A stretch of DNA of 64,000 nt, taken from assembly GCA_037074615.1 (NCBI GenBank), contig CM073518.1, positions 2,356,001 through 2,420,000 on the forward strand. The letters run 5' to 3'. Both the position numbers and the translations under genes were made by a program. The notes beneath the pieces are model-generated. The model was not told the origin of the DNA. It worked only from the letters and a program-made list of their open reading frames with translations, and searched no databases. Numbering within the stretch: the stretch's first letter is position 1; every line of letters begins with the position of its first letter. Origin of the DNA: Leucaena leucocephala (taxonomy: Eukaryota; Streptophyta; Magnoliopsida; Fabales; Fabaceae). This document shows positions 35,570 through 47,376 of this stretch, piece by piece.

Positions 35570-35983
35570 GGACAGCTTATAAAAAAAGGCTTTTAGAGAA
35601 GAGATTATGAAAAAAAAATTAATTTTAGATAAATGAGTGTTTTGATAGTTGTTACAAAAAAGGGTTTTATAATTAGAAAATTACTAAAAAGAATATGTAT
35701 GAAAGAGGGGAGAGGGTAAAAAAAATAGAGGAGAGAGGGTAGATAAGATAGAGGAGAGAGGGTGTAAGAAAAATTAAGGGTAAAATATTAATTGAGTAGT
35801 TAAAAATTATTTTTACTGTTTCAAAAATTACTCTAACCAGCTTATTTAAAACTATAATTTTAAACTATAGTTTATTCGAGAAACCTATTTAAATAAATAT
35901 GATTGTTTATTTAAAAAAAAATAAACTAAAATTTTATCTAATTTTTTTTTTTAATTATGTTTTTCCTTCGTTGCAAACAGGCC
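35570..35983. mobile_element. MITE family A, copy 2 (degraded)
   Basis: Shares with copy 1 the left-end text TTTGGACAGCTTATAAAAAA and the inner blocks TTAGAGAAGAG and GTTATGAAAAA-like words. With the 51773 copy it shares GAGGAGAGAGGGT repeats. The right end reads CAAACAGGCC, the reverse of GGCCTGTTTG. Terminal bases at the left have decayed. Confidence 0.65.
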
Positions 35984-37749
35984 TAGAGAATGAGCCCGAC
36001 GTTTAGACGTGAGAGGAACAATACCGCATACACATGGCTGGGACGGTAGTAGTGGCAGGGCCAGAGATCAGGAACAAAGTCATGTCATTCTCAAACTTAA
36101 TTTCCTCCATTCGTTAGCCTGAAGCACCCACCAGTTATAATTCAATACATACGTGATGAATTACTTCACAAGGATGACGACTTTTTTTTTATTATAAATT
36201 TTATTAGAAAGAAATTACACTCATCAATGATTAAAGGGTAGAACGAAATCTCTCTTTATCTTAGATGATATCAATGTCGGTAAGATGAACTATCTATTAT
36301 CCTTAAATATAAATTTAAATACTTAGGGATTATGATGTCTTCCTAAATATTATAACTGAAATTATAATAAAATAATAATGACTTAATTGCATGACTTGGC
36401 GGAGATTTTCCGACCCAGAAACCCCGTAGTATACGAGGCCAGACAAAATTCGGATGCCAAAAAATATGGACAAATGATGATCTCATGACATTGGATTGTC
36501 GTGAAAACAATTTACGAGCCCACAACACATCGATCGGGGGAGGCGTTACTCTCAGATTCACTCCGCACAATGTTTTGGCGTTGGGATGTTGGCACCCACA
36601 TTCCTTCAGTTGTAGAGAGAGGGCAAATATAAGAAAGATAGAAGTAAAAATAGAATTTTGTTATTTATCTTATTTTATATAATAAAAATTATTTATATTT
36701 ATATTTTTAATATTTTAGATAATTTTAATTTTATAAAAAAGTTAAAAAACGATATGATTGAAATAGAAATGAAATATTTTAAATTATAAAACTTTTAGAT
36801 AATTTTAATTAATTTTAAATTATAAAAAAGTATTTTAAACTATTTTATTTTAAGTTATAAAAAAATATACATAAATTTTATATTTATTTTTATTCTATTA
36901 AATAAATTTTTAAAATATATTTTTAATTTAATTCTATTTTTACTCGTACTTTTATTTTTGTTTCTGTTTTTATAAAAAATTATTATATCCTATCAAACGT
37001 AAACGTACAGAAAGATGTGCTTGGTTTGTCATTGCATGGCGATTATCAGTGGAGGAGCATTGGGACCCTCCACTCCATCTCCATGTGCCGTGCTTATCGG
37101 TGGAATTCTCAACTGTTAAACTCAAGACGGGGAGTTAATTAACGCAAGATATATGGGGGTTGTGACCGACAGTGTCGCCAAGGGGGATGTCCCCGAATGA
37201 TGTTGATGGATGTGATAGTGAACTTGTACTCTTTGTTCAACTCAGTACGCATCTACAGCATATATCACATGATATCACGATGCTGGAATGGGTTTTAATA
37301 AATTTAGCTTCAACTCTACAATTCTCCTGCACGCTCAGCCCCTACTTCGCTTCACCTTTTCCTTCAAGAGCTAACAATTCCACGACGGATCCTTCTTTAT
37401 ACAGCCAAATTCTTAACAACCATTACATAACCCAACCCCACCAGTTTCAATTCATTAGTTGATAGATGTCCATTTTGTTGGGCGTCCAATGCCCAACATA
37501 TTTACAGAAGATCTCATCAGTCACTTGCTTAAATTTGTTGCTGATATATTATCTACCTTAATGAAATGGCCTCATGTCCTTGTTAACGTGCGTAGATGCA
37601 GTTGCTTAAATAAAAAAGACGAAGAAGGGGGGAGGGGATAATGGCCGGTGGGAAGTTTCAGATGAATAGCTGATAAGATGTTCATCCATGTCACCTCTCA
37701 GTTGAATTGGATACCTCCCCCGCTCACAGAGAAATTCTAAAAGTTAGTT
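35984..37749. other. Spacer upstream of tRNA-Met
   Basis: Apart from the fold-back sequence at 36610-36975 nothing was recognised. Short open frames at 37172-37641 lack family features. Confidence 0.5.
36610..36975. mobile_element. AT-rich fold-back sequence
   Basis: GTAAAAATAGAATT at the left is mirrored by AATTCTATTTTTAC at the right, enclosing very AT-rich text. It could be a small fold-back element. The low complexity makes the call weak. Confidence 0.35.
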
Positions 37750-37833
37750 TGGGGTGAGAGAGGCTCGAACTCTCGACCTCAGGATCACTCTAAGCTATGA
37801 GACCTACGCGCTAGCCAACTGCGCCACCACCCC
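37750..37833 (-). tRNA. Elongator tRNA-Met (CAT) with intron
   Basis: The minus strand starts GGGGTGGTGGCGCAGTTGG, has anticodon loop text CTCATA, an intron of about 11 bases after it, and ends with T arm GAGTTCGAGCCTC and acceptor strand CACCCC. An intron in elongator tRNA-Met is the norm in plant nuclei. The initiator tRNA-Met has no intron and a different acceptor stem. Confidence 0.95.
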
Positions 37834-38383
37834 AGCTTGTAGATTGTTCCAGACATTATTTATATGAATAAATAATACGAATTGAACTGGCGAAAAAGAG
37901 TCAACCCTTCTCTTTTCGCACTAAAGAAGCTAGAAAGTGATAACAGGAGAAGTACACTGTGGACAGACATAACGAAATTCAAAGCCCGAACGACAAGGAA
38001 GGTCTGCAGAATCGGAAGTGGGGAGTTTGTGGGCCTTAGAGCCCAGATATCATCGTACTGACATAACCGGATCAATCATCCAAGAAAACTTCTTGTTATC
38101 CAACAGAGGCATGACATTGAAACTTGGGGCAAACCCTTCTTCTGAAACTGCTTCTTCAGTTAGGGTATTTCTTTTTTTTTTTTTTGATACTAAGTTAGGG
38201 TATTTGTTGTCACGGAGCTTAGGATACAATTTTGGAGGGCCAATCATTTAAATAGTGTATGGAAATAAAGCTTAATCTGGGACCGGGAGGATTGCCCCTG
38301 AGACTTCAAATCGGCTGCCCGTTTTCAATTTAGAATCTGTCTTCCTTTTTGCGCCACCGCACGAAGCCGGGCAGAAAAAAAAA
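37834..38383 (+). promoter_or_regulatory. Upstream region of the XPT gene
   Basis: It lies between the tRNA gene and the XPT start codon, so promoter and 5' UTR must be here. No specific element can be named with confidence. A T run is at 38170-38184. Confidence 0.45.
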
Positions 38384-39691
38384 ATGCTTTCTTTGAATGT
38401 TATTCCCTCACCCTCTGTCACTTTCGTCAAATCCAACCACCAATCTTCCGTAAATGCATTTTCGCTTTTCCATCCACATCTTCTCACTAGGGTTCACAGC
38501 CGTAAGAACCTCCAGTGCTGCAGAACCACTTCTTGGCTTCATGAAGCTGGTTCCAGAAGTTCTATCTCAACCGATTCCCATGGCTTCCCAGGGGGCATTC
38601 CTTTGCGACCCACATATCAGATCCAAGATTCAATCACTAATTTAAGCCTGGGGAATAAAGCATTCGCTAAACCATCGGGTTTTTCTGCCAAATCCAGATA
38701 CCAAATCGTTAAAGCAGCGTCTGATATCAACCCTGAAGGAGAAAGTGAAGCTCCGAATCCAAAGGCCAAGTCCTTAAAACTTGCTCTTGTTTTTGGGTTA
38801 TGGTACTTCCAAAACATTGTCTTCAATATTTACAACAAGAAAGCGTTAAACATTTTCCCATTCCCATGGCTTCTTGCCTCCTTCCAACTTTTCGTCGGGT
38901 CCGTTTGGATGCTCGTGCTTTGGTCCTTGAAGCTCCAAAAATGCCCGAAAATCTCAAAATCTTTCATTGTTGCTCTCCTTGGACCTGCTCTATTTCACAC
39001 CATAGGCCACATCTCAGCTTGTGTTTCATTTTCCAAGGTGGCTGTTTCCTTCACCCATGTCATCAAATCTGCAGAACCGGTTTTCTCTGTGATCTTCTCT
39101 TCGTTCCTTGGTGATAAATACCCTGTACAGGTTTGGCTATCCATTCTCCCTATTGTGCTTGGTTGTTCTCTGGCTGCTGTTACTGAGGTGTCTTTCAATG
39201 TACAAGGATTGTGGGGGGCAATGATAAGCAATGTTGGTTTCGTGTTGAGGAACATATATTCTAAACGAAGTTTGCAGAATTTCAAGGAAGTCGACGGGTT
39301 AAATTTATATGGCTGGATTAGCATTATTTCATTGTTTTACTTGTTTCCAGTGGCTATAGCGGTTGAAGGATCTCAGTGGATTCCAGGATATTACCGGGCA
39401 ATAGAGGCTATAGGCAAACCATCCACATTTTATATATGGGTTTTACTTTCTGGGGTGTTCTACCATCTGTATAATCAATCGTCTTATCAGGCCCTGGATG
39501 AAATTAGCCCATTGACTTTCTCAGTGGGTAACACAATGAAGAGAGTTGTGGTGATTGTGTCTTCCGTTTTGGTGTTCAGGAATCCAGTTAGGCTTCTTAA
39601 TGCCCTCGGGTCTGCCATTGCTATACTTGGGACTTTCCTATATTCGCAGGCAACAGCGGCCAAGAAATCTGATGATCCAAAGAGTGGCTAG
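38384..39691 (+). CDS. XPT: Plastid xylulose 5-phosphate/phosphate translocator
   Basis: A single uninterrupted 435-codon exon. The first 110 residues or so are Ser-rich and basic, a plastid transit peptide. The rest is a drug/metabolite transporter fold with multiple membrane spans: KLALVFGLWYFQNIVFNIYN, KVAVSFTHVIKSAEPVFSV, NVGFVLRNIYSKRSLQNFKE, GVFYHLYNQSSYQALDEISP and TFSVGNTMKRVVVIVSS. The pairing FVLRNIYSKRSLQ with DGLNLYG and the lack of introns point to XPT rather than its paralogues GPT, PPT or TPT, whose genes have introns. XPT sits in the inner envelope and exchanges xylulose 5-phosphate, and to a lesser extent triose phosphate, for phosphate, linking cytosolic and plastid pentose-phosphate pathways. 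Arabidopsis XPT has 417 residues. Confidence 0.95.
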   Translation: MLSLNVIPSPSVTFVKSNHQSSVNAFSLFHPHLLTRVHSRKNLQCCRTTSWLHEAGSRSSISTDSHGFPGGIPLRPTYQIQDSITNLSLGNKAFAKPSGFSAKSRYQIVKAASDINPEGESEAPNPKAKSLKLALVFGLWYFQNIVFNIYNKKALNIFPFPWLLASFQLFVGSVWMLVLWSLKLQKCPKISKSFIVALLGPALFHTIGHISACVSFSKVAVSFTHVIKSAEPVFSVIFSSFLGDKYPVQVWLSILPIVLGCSLAAVTEVSFNVQGLWGAMISNVGFVLRNIYSKRSLQNFKEVDGLNLYGWISIISLFYLFPVAIAVEGSQWIPGYYRAIEAIGKPSTFYIWVLLSGVFYHLYNQSSYQALDEISPLTFSVGNTMKRVVVIVSSVLVFRNPVRLLNALGSAIAILGTFLYSQATAAKKSDDPKSG

Positions 39692-42600
39692 AACCTTGAG
39701 GAAAAGGTGAAAATGAAAGAGAGAAATGTAGAGAAGCTGGTTGAATATTCTTGGCAATATTCAATTTTTTCCCTTTATATTTAGAAATTGATTAACTAAT
39801 GTCTACCTTGCTATTTTATTTTGGACAATGGTGATGGTTTCCTCCATTCAGATATTAAAGCCGTTTATCATGACACTGATCTGTTCTGTTCTTGCTGGGT
39901 TTTATGTTAGAATATATCAGGGGTCAGCTTTAGCCTAACAAAGATAACTACAGAACTGAGATGAAATGTTGATTCATGGCATTGTCGATTTACTGCTATA
40001 TGGCTCACTCTATCACTGATTTTTCTGGTTGCTGCTTTTATTTGTGTTAGTTATATGCATGTGTCAAAAATCCTATTCTTGCCCTGATTGCTTTTATTCT
40101 TTGCATCTCGTCCTTGCTGTTTTCGTGCTTGCATTTATTTTCTAACATGGTAGGCGTAATTTTGTTTTGTAAACTAAATACGAATCGCAAACGTCAATGA
40201 TCACTTTCCTTTGTCAGTCTACACCCCCGTTGCGTTGTTTTAACTTGGCTTTTCAATAATCTAGCATTCATTAGACTTTATTACTAATCACTTAAGGTGA
40301 GCTGATTTGGTTTAAGACACTGTCAAACTTCTGCGCTTAACACTCCAACCCTTTTCACCCTATGTTTCAGTCTGTTGGATGATATAACTTACTACTGTCA
40401 ACATTTGGAGCTCGATTCTAACTTGTCAAGCATTTGGAAGTTTAAAAATGTGTGCTCTGTCTTATGCATTCTAGATCCTGTGTGTGTGTTTAAAATTATA
40501 TGCATGTAATATATTTGACAAAAATAAAAAGAATAATGAATATAATATAAAAAGTGTGTCAATTGTACAGTTATTTTTTATCATTCTTTCTTCAAATGGG
40601 ACAGCAGCGTAGGAGATCAAATTTTATCTTTTGTATTTCAAGTAGTTTAGTGGCATTTAGTTTGCTGTCTTGATTTGTCTTACATCTTAATTCTAGACCT
40701 GTAGTTCAGCTTCAGCATATCGTATGTTGAACTGGACATGCTGCTGCCAGGGCTTTGAAGTGAGTTGCTTCCAATGTCCTGAAATCTGTATTAATTTGAT
40801 CAGATACTGTAAACAAAAGAAAAATGATCACATACAATCATCAATGCCTCAGAACACAGAATGAAAAGGCATAATCTTTATATATATACATAAAAATAAT
40901 CATCTTGGTAACAAATTGATGCCTTTTTTTCTTAATGTTTTTTGGGGCACTTATTAACAAATTTCGAGTCACGCTCTTGCATTATGAGCAAAAGGGATGG
41001 TCAAATTTTGTTCTTATTCTGCGGGAGATTTACTTTTTGTACTGGAATGATCGCGAACCTTGTTTCTTCATTAAGTATAATTTTGAACCAACAACTTTCC
41101 GCAGGCCCCATTTTTTTGTGTGGAAGCATTTACGCCTAAGCAAGCAATAGATCTAATCCAAACTTCCCAAAAAGGACGCTTGACCTTTATTAATTGGAAA
41201 TATATGACATACTCGAAACTAACCAAAGGTGCCCTTGATTCGGAAGCAGATATAATTTCCCCTCTTCTTTTATTTTGTTGGGAATCTGTTTGTCAAATAG
41301 CTTGAAAGATGGATTGAGATTCAGAGATCAGGAACTATGCTATGTAAATATGAAAACCATGGTTGGACAAAAATAATACGGGATCTCTAGCTTACAAGTA
41401 CGGCCATTCTTGGTCGCGCCCATTGGACTTTCTAAGATCCATAATTCCTATCCCTCACGTTCGGTTCGGCGATAGTGCAAAGAGGTTCACAGAGTCACCC
41501 ATCATCTATGCTTAAGCTAAAAAAGGATGAGATATATGATCATTTGAAACGTGTTCGATTTTTGGAGAGTACTGTTTTATTATGATTCTAGTCGAGACGC
41601 TTGGGGAGACATCCTACCTCCTAGATACTTAAGTTTACGCCTTAAGTTTTCTGCCCTTTGATAGTGATTAAGCCCAACCCTTTCTAAAAAAATTTATACA
41701 AAAAAAAATTTCACTGAGCCGATTCACGCGGTGACTGAGTAGAAAACAATCGGGTTTTACTTTGCACAGGGGTCTCTCCGTACAAATATGAAAGAACCTT
41801 TTGATGCAACAGTTTTCACTTTCATCCATGCAACAAACTCCGATTTACGTAGATACCCTGACAGAGTGCAGCGTATGGAGACATCGAAACTTCTACCAAT
41901 TATTGAGTTCAATATTGTGGCTACAGAGTTATGGTGTAATGATTTCCCTCTATTATAATAAACGTTCAAGTTTTCAAGGCAAATCAAATAGATGTACCAG
42001 GCTCTTATTCACCCTCTGTTTGTGTTGTTACAGCGCCAAGGAAGTCTCAATAAATGAACCGGCTTTGGACCGTTATCTTGATTTTGGCCATTGGCCAATC
42101 CTCTCTGCAATCGTCCTCTCTAATTAAGTTAGTCGTTCTTACAATCATGGAATACACACCCCTCATTTGCCTAGCGCTAGGTAGCCCAATTAACTTTCCA
42201 CATTCAATAAACTTGAATGCGATCAATGCTTGAACATTATTATCCAGATTCTTTCCGCTCATCATTCTTGCTTTAGCCGATTGCAAGATCCTTATCTGGT
42301 TGGTTTGTCAAACCAATCAGGGAAAAAATGACGTCGTCAATGATAGGATTATGGAGGGGTGAATCTATTAGCGAATCAATTATCTGTGAATATGAAAGTT
42401 TACTTTTTTGGGTCTTCCCACTGGAAAGTTTGTCGTGGTGGCACCGCCGAAAAGATGAAACATGTTCTGGGGTGTTGAAGAAAGGAAAGATGAAGCCCAA
42501 AATAAGAAAGTAAAAAAGATTAGTGGGTTAGGGAAGCAATGGAGTTAGCTGTAAAAGGGTATGGAAGTTGATGAAAGCCAGGTTGGGACTGGAGAGAGGA

Positions 42601-43936
42601 GGGGTCATTTATAATGTATGAGTGCGTCTTAGAATGGCTTCAAGCATAAGAGAAAGTAGATGGAAATCCAGCTCATGGTTCTCCAACACTAACATAAGAC
42701 CCCACGTGGAGGCGACTGCCAGTTCACGGACTAGCTTGCTTATATATTTTATAATCCTTTCTTTTTTTGAAAAAAAAACATTAAACTAGAAGGTGCTTCT
42801 AGCTGTCTCCTCGTCCCTAACGCTGGCAACAAGCTAGGTATTGATTATTGACCGTTTCTTCCCTCTGTGAATGTGTTTCCCTGTTCTGTTCTGGCATCAG
42901 TTGCAAAAAAGTCAGAGAAAAGCTATTAGCTACGGGATCATGAAGGCCAAGATCCATAACATGGGAGCGACCAAGGGCAATGGATGGATGAATCATTATT
43001 GAAAAGTGAGGATACTTGTGGACAAGATAATGGTCTACCATTCATAAGTAGGAGTGGGAGATTATTAGCTTCATCTTCAACAATTCTTAATGTGATGATT
43101 GACGAAGGAATGATAGGATGGCGATGGATATATACCTTATTTAACAGTGCTTAATTTTGTTTTCATCGCTTGCAGCCGCCCAATGCACATGATTTTCTAT
43201 CTTCACCCATTAATTAACAACTCATATTCCGTTTTGGTATTTGCTTGACTTTGGAGTTGGCCATGTAACAGTCTATGATTAGCGGATTCGGCTTTAGGAG
43301 AACATGGGGTCCTCCGTGGATGTAATATATTTGGTCCCAACAGAACAAGGAACAAGGCGTAACAGTCGATGGTCCAATGCATCACACCTAGGAAAACATA
43401 ACCAATGATATTAACTAACAAATGCAACGGTTTTGGAGAATTGAATAGGTCAAACAGAAAAGGAATCTGTTTTAACAAGTAGAAAGAAGTGACAGTATCT
43501 AGAAAAACCAAAGCGGCAAACTCTACCATGCAACCTTGACATCTATCTATTGTATATATATGTGGAATCCCTTCTTTTCGATAGAAAATGGGGCCATCAT
43601 TAGGATTTCTTGTGCTATTAAAAGATGGACGAAGCAATGATAACGGAGGTGTAAGAGAAGAGAAAGGGGACAAGGAAATAAGAGGGAAATGGAGGGGAAA
43701 AGGAGGACTTGATTGGAGGGTGGGAGAGTATATTAATGAGGAGACAGAGAGGACACACTTGAAGTGAGATAGTAGTAACGCAGCTGTCACTCCATGCTAC
43801 AAAGCCCACTATCTCTTGCCTTCCCTCTTCGCCAGCAAATTTGCGTTTGCAGCTGTCAGATCTCTTTCTCTCTCCCCCACTTCCCCTGTTCCTTTTTTTT
43901 ATTTCCCGTTTTATACTTTAAACAAATCCTTATTTT
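39692..43936. other. Long spacer between XPT and the RNA-binding protein gene
   Basis: Holds the XPT 3' UTR at the left and the RNA-binding protein promoter at the right. A 195-codon open frame on the minus strand (43203-43790) has no recognisable domain, no splice support and a low-complexity Ser/Pro start, so it is not called. No transposon ends were recognised. Confidence 0.5.
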
Positions 43937-43964
43937 ACACACACACACACACATATATATATAC
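43937..43964. repeat. (CA)n(TA)n microsatellite
   Basis: CA units followed by TA units, about 270 bases before the RNA-binding protein ATG. Confidence 0.9.
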
Positions 43965-44237
43965 TTTTTGTTTTTATAATTAACCAACCCCTCTGTTCCA
44001 AACAACAACCATCAAACAAGAACAATATAGCACAACACATCATCATAAATCATACCCTCCTCTTTTTCTGTGGCTTCTCTCAATGATTCTTGTGTGCTGT
44101 AGAAAAGAAAGAGGTTGAGCTGCTTGAGGGGAATGGCAGAGAGAAGTGGAAGATAAAAAGGCTTTTAGGTTTTGAGTAGTGATATAGTGCCAAGTCTTGA
44201 TGCATAAACAAGTACACTCTCTTGTCATTTTGATGCA

Positions 44238-47200
44238 ATGGCTTACCCGCATTACCGATCACAGTTCGGCGACACCACTTTCACCAAAGTGTTTGTCGGA
44301 GGACTCGCTTGGGAGACTCCCACTGAAGAAATGCGTAAATATTTCGAGCAGTTCGGAGACATTCTCGAGGCTGTTGTAATCACCGATAAGAATACAGGAA
44401 AATCTAAAGGCTACGGATTCGTATGTCTCTCCAACCCCCCCCCCCCCCCTCTTCTCCTTCTCTATGCCTTGAACGCCAAGCTGTTAGATTTTAGTTTTTG
44501 CATTCATCTTTTCATGAGCAGGTCACATTCCGTGATCCAGAATCAGCCAGAAGGGCTTGTGCTGATCCAAACCCAATAATAGACGGAAGAAGAGCCAACT
44601 GTAATATTGCTTCTCTGGGACGACCTCGACCTACCCCACCCCGAGGTTGTCATTTCTATATCCTTCTACATGTTACATTGTCTGAACTATAACTCTTGAT
44701 CCCAGCGATATCACTGTTAGAATTGAAACTTAATGCAGGGAGGAATACATTTCAAGGTGGGAGCACGTCACAGAGTGCAGCATCATATGGTGGAGCTCCG
44801 GCAGCAGTACCGCCGGCGCTTCCTCCGCCGCACCCTCCTGCGGCGGCGGGGGCAGGGCTGATGTACCCGGCATATGGGTGAGTAGTAGAGTTAGCTTTGT
44901 TCATTAATTATCCATAACAGTCAAAGGAAGTGGTCCATAGCTATTAATTGAGAACTGCATATAGACGCACACCCCCATTACTGTCTACCTATGATGCTTG
45001 ACTGCTCCCCCCTCCAATTACAGTAGCTAGGTATCAGTGTCAGCCTCAATATCGTAATACCAAGTACGAAATTAATTGAACCTCCTCCTCTCTCTTTTAC
45101 AATTTCACCATTATTAAATATTAATCCTCCCTTCTTCATCTTCCAATATATTATTTAATTCCGTTTGACATCTTTCCTTATTAATCTCTCCCTCGACCAT
45201 GCCTTCCCCTTTATGCCAAAATCTCATTGATGCACGAAATCAATTGTCTCTTTGATAAATTGACCTCTCTGTCACTTTACTTTTTAAACTTTGGCACAAG
45301 GTTTTTTTTTTTTGGCAGTGTATGAAAAAATTGATATTTCATATATGGTAATTAGTAAAATGGCAGGCGATACTGATAGCTACTACAGATCAAAAAATGG
45401 GTATGTGATCCGTGGCATGAGTCGTATGGTGGTCCAGCAGTAATTTATTTTATTTTATTTATTTTCTCTTTACCCTCAGCTCTCTCTCTGTAATGTTCCA
45501 TACCATCAAGTCATTTTCTCACCAGCGGTGTTATTGTTTTCTAAAGAATATATTCTGGTAAAAGAAAAAAAAAACTTAGCAGACAACACACGCGCTAGTA
45601 GTGGAATTAGATGATTAACAATGTTTAATACCCTCAAACCGATTCTTATTGCTCTTAAAAGCATACATTTCTGATCTAGCTTGTTGAAATGAGTCCATAT
45701 TTTCCCTTCTTAAGAGAGGCACAGATAAAGAAGCCCCAGAAGATAAGGCCCTTCCCTTCCTTTGCTTTGAATTCGTCCATTAATCAAATCGCTCCTATTT
45801 TCAAACAAAGGGATACATTTTATAGAAGGTCAAATAAATGTGAAATATAGCCTGTAATAACATCACCGGAGTAATACATATAACTAATCTGAGCCACAAT
45901 AAGAAGGCAACATAACTAAGACTCAGGACGCATTCAATTACAGGGAACCGCCACCGGTATTAATACCTACCCTAGTCCTCACCGGACTTACAGCTGAGAA
46001 GCCTTACGTGCATGTTTAAGTACGGCGCAATTCCATTATTTCTCACATTCTTTCCCATATTTCTTTTGCAGCTACTCTCCCTACTCTCCTGATTACGGGT
46101 ACCACCAAGTAAGCATCTCTCTCTCCCCTCCCATAATTAGCAATTTTGTGGTGTTTTTATTTTTTGAACGATGTGATTACTGTTATGAGCGCAGGCGGCA
46201 ATGTGCAACCCCCAGATTCAGCAGCCACAATACTACCAGCAAGTGTATGGAGCTTCATCGTCGGGCGTGAGCCCCCCATATTACTATGGCGGGTATCCTG
46301 TGCAGCCACCCAGGGCCTCTTATTCTACGCCCAACCCTCATCGCCTGCCACCTGGGCCCCCATATCTGTACTACCCTTACCCTCCTTCGCCCTCAGCCGC
46401 ACCCCCGCCCTTGGATCTCTCCTTCTCCGCTTATCGTCCCCCTCGACAACCAACACTGTTAAGGCAGCCCCTCGTCCCTTCCTCTCCTGGTACGTACATT
46501 ATATTTCTCTTCCCTTTTTAAACTGCTCACCTGTTCCCATCACTGTTCATTCTTGCCCATTAGTACATACGATCGATAACAATATATGTATATATACGAA
46601 CTAATCACGTACGTAGTACGCAGTGGAGTAGCGAGCGAGTGCTTGCTGCAGTTACTGACACACAATATATATATGGTGGTTTTGGGTTGAACATGTGGGG
46701 GAGGGAGGCCCACATGGGCAAACCTAGCCCCATGTGAATGAGCTGTCTCGGCCGTGGTATCAAACTTATAGTGTGAGTGTGAGTGGTAAGCTGTTCGATA
46801 TTATTTAAGCGAAATTTTGAGTTTGAGTTTTAGTATATACAAAAAAAAATTGTTGGGAGACTCAACCACCATAATCAGGTGCACAATATAGGTCAGATTT
46901 AGATATAGTCAGGGCAAAGCTCGGGCAAAGAGTGAAGAAAAAAAAACTTACAGTGTAAAGTGGGTCAATGACACAGGAAGAAGGGTCATAGCGGATGTGT
47001 AAAGTAGCAGTGAATGCATGTGGTTTGTATCAGTAACCAAATACACTCCCTCGTTCCCTTTTTAGATGCGGTCAACTGCTCTTCCCACCCATTGCCCCAC
47101 CATCCACGTTACTTGCTTCTCACCGCTGTAATTTTTTTTTTCTGGAAAAAACAAACAAATATGAAACATTTATAAACCTAATAATTTTGGTTTTTACACC

Positions 47201-47376
47201 CGTAGGTTTCGAGATCAAACTTACATTTACTCATTATTATCATATCCTGAACCTGATGAACTTGTTTATTATGATTCCTGGTCTCAGATTCGCAGTCACA
47301 GGGTCAGCAGCGTACCTCCTCCGAGACCGCGGCTGCTGCTTCATCGGAAAGTCCGAGTACTCGAGGAAAAAACTAA
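44238..47376 (+). CDS. RRM RNA-binding protein, ARP1/RBM24-38-like
   Basis: Six exons: 44238-44420, 44522-44645, 44739-44877, 46072-46108, 46195-46489 and 47288-47376, phases consistent, 288 residues. One RNA recognition motif lies at residues about 17-93, with RNP2 KVFVGGLAW and RNP1 KGYGFVTF; the splice junction falls inside RNP1 between GF and VTF. The C-terminal two thirds is rich in Pro, Tyr, Gln and Ala (IQQPQYYQQVYGASSSG), with a likely disordered, aggregation-prone character. The last exon adds a Ser/Gln-rich tail ending STRGKN. Plant relatives such as ARP1 are nuclear or cytoplasmic regulators linked to ABA response and RNA processing; the target is unknown here. Intron 1 has a poly-C run 14 bases after the donor and intron 5 carries a SINE. 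Confidence 0.9.
44435..44449. repeat. Poly-C tract in intron 1 of the RNA-binding protein gene
   Basis: About 15 consecutive C bases shortly after the splice donor; a second such case after the one at 5243. Confidence 0.9.
46777..46944 (+). mobile_element. tRNA-derived SINE, copy in intron 5
   Basis: Shows the family order: GAGTGGTAAGC (A-box end), GAGTTTGAG (decayed B box), ACTCAACCACCATA, CAGGGCAAAGCTCGG and an A-rich tail. It is flanked by imperfect copies of AACTTATAGTGTGA (46763-46776 and 46945-46958, 12 of 14 identical). It is more diverged than copy 1, so probably older. Confidence 0.85.

Noticed and set aside
37172..37641. Two short plus-strand frames before tRNA-Met
   Set aside because: No family features and no consistent splice signals; probably chance.
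40935..41305. Short frames that might be organelle-derived or a small gene
   Set aside because: No plastid or mitochondrial gene was recognised in the translation, and there is no splice or start context.
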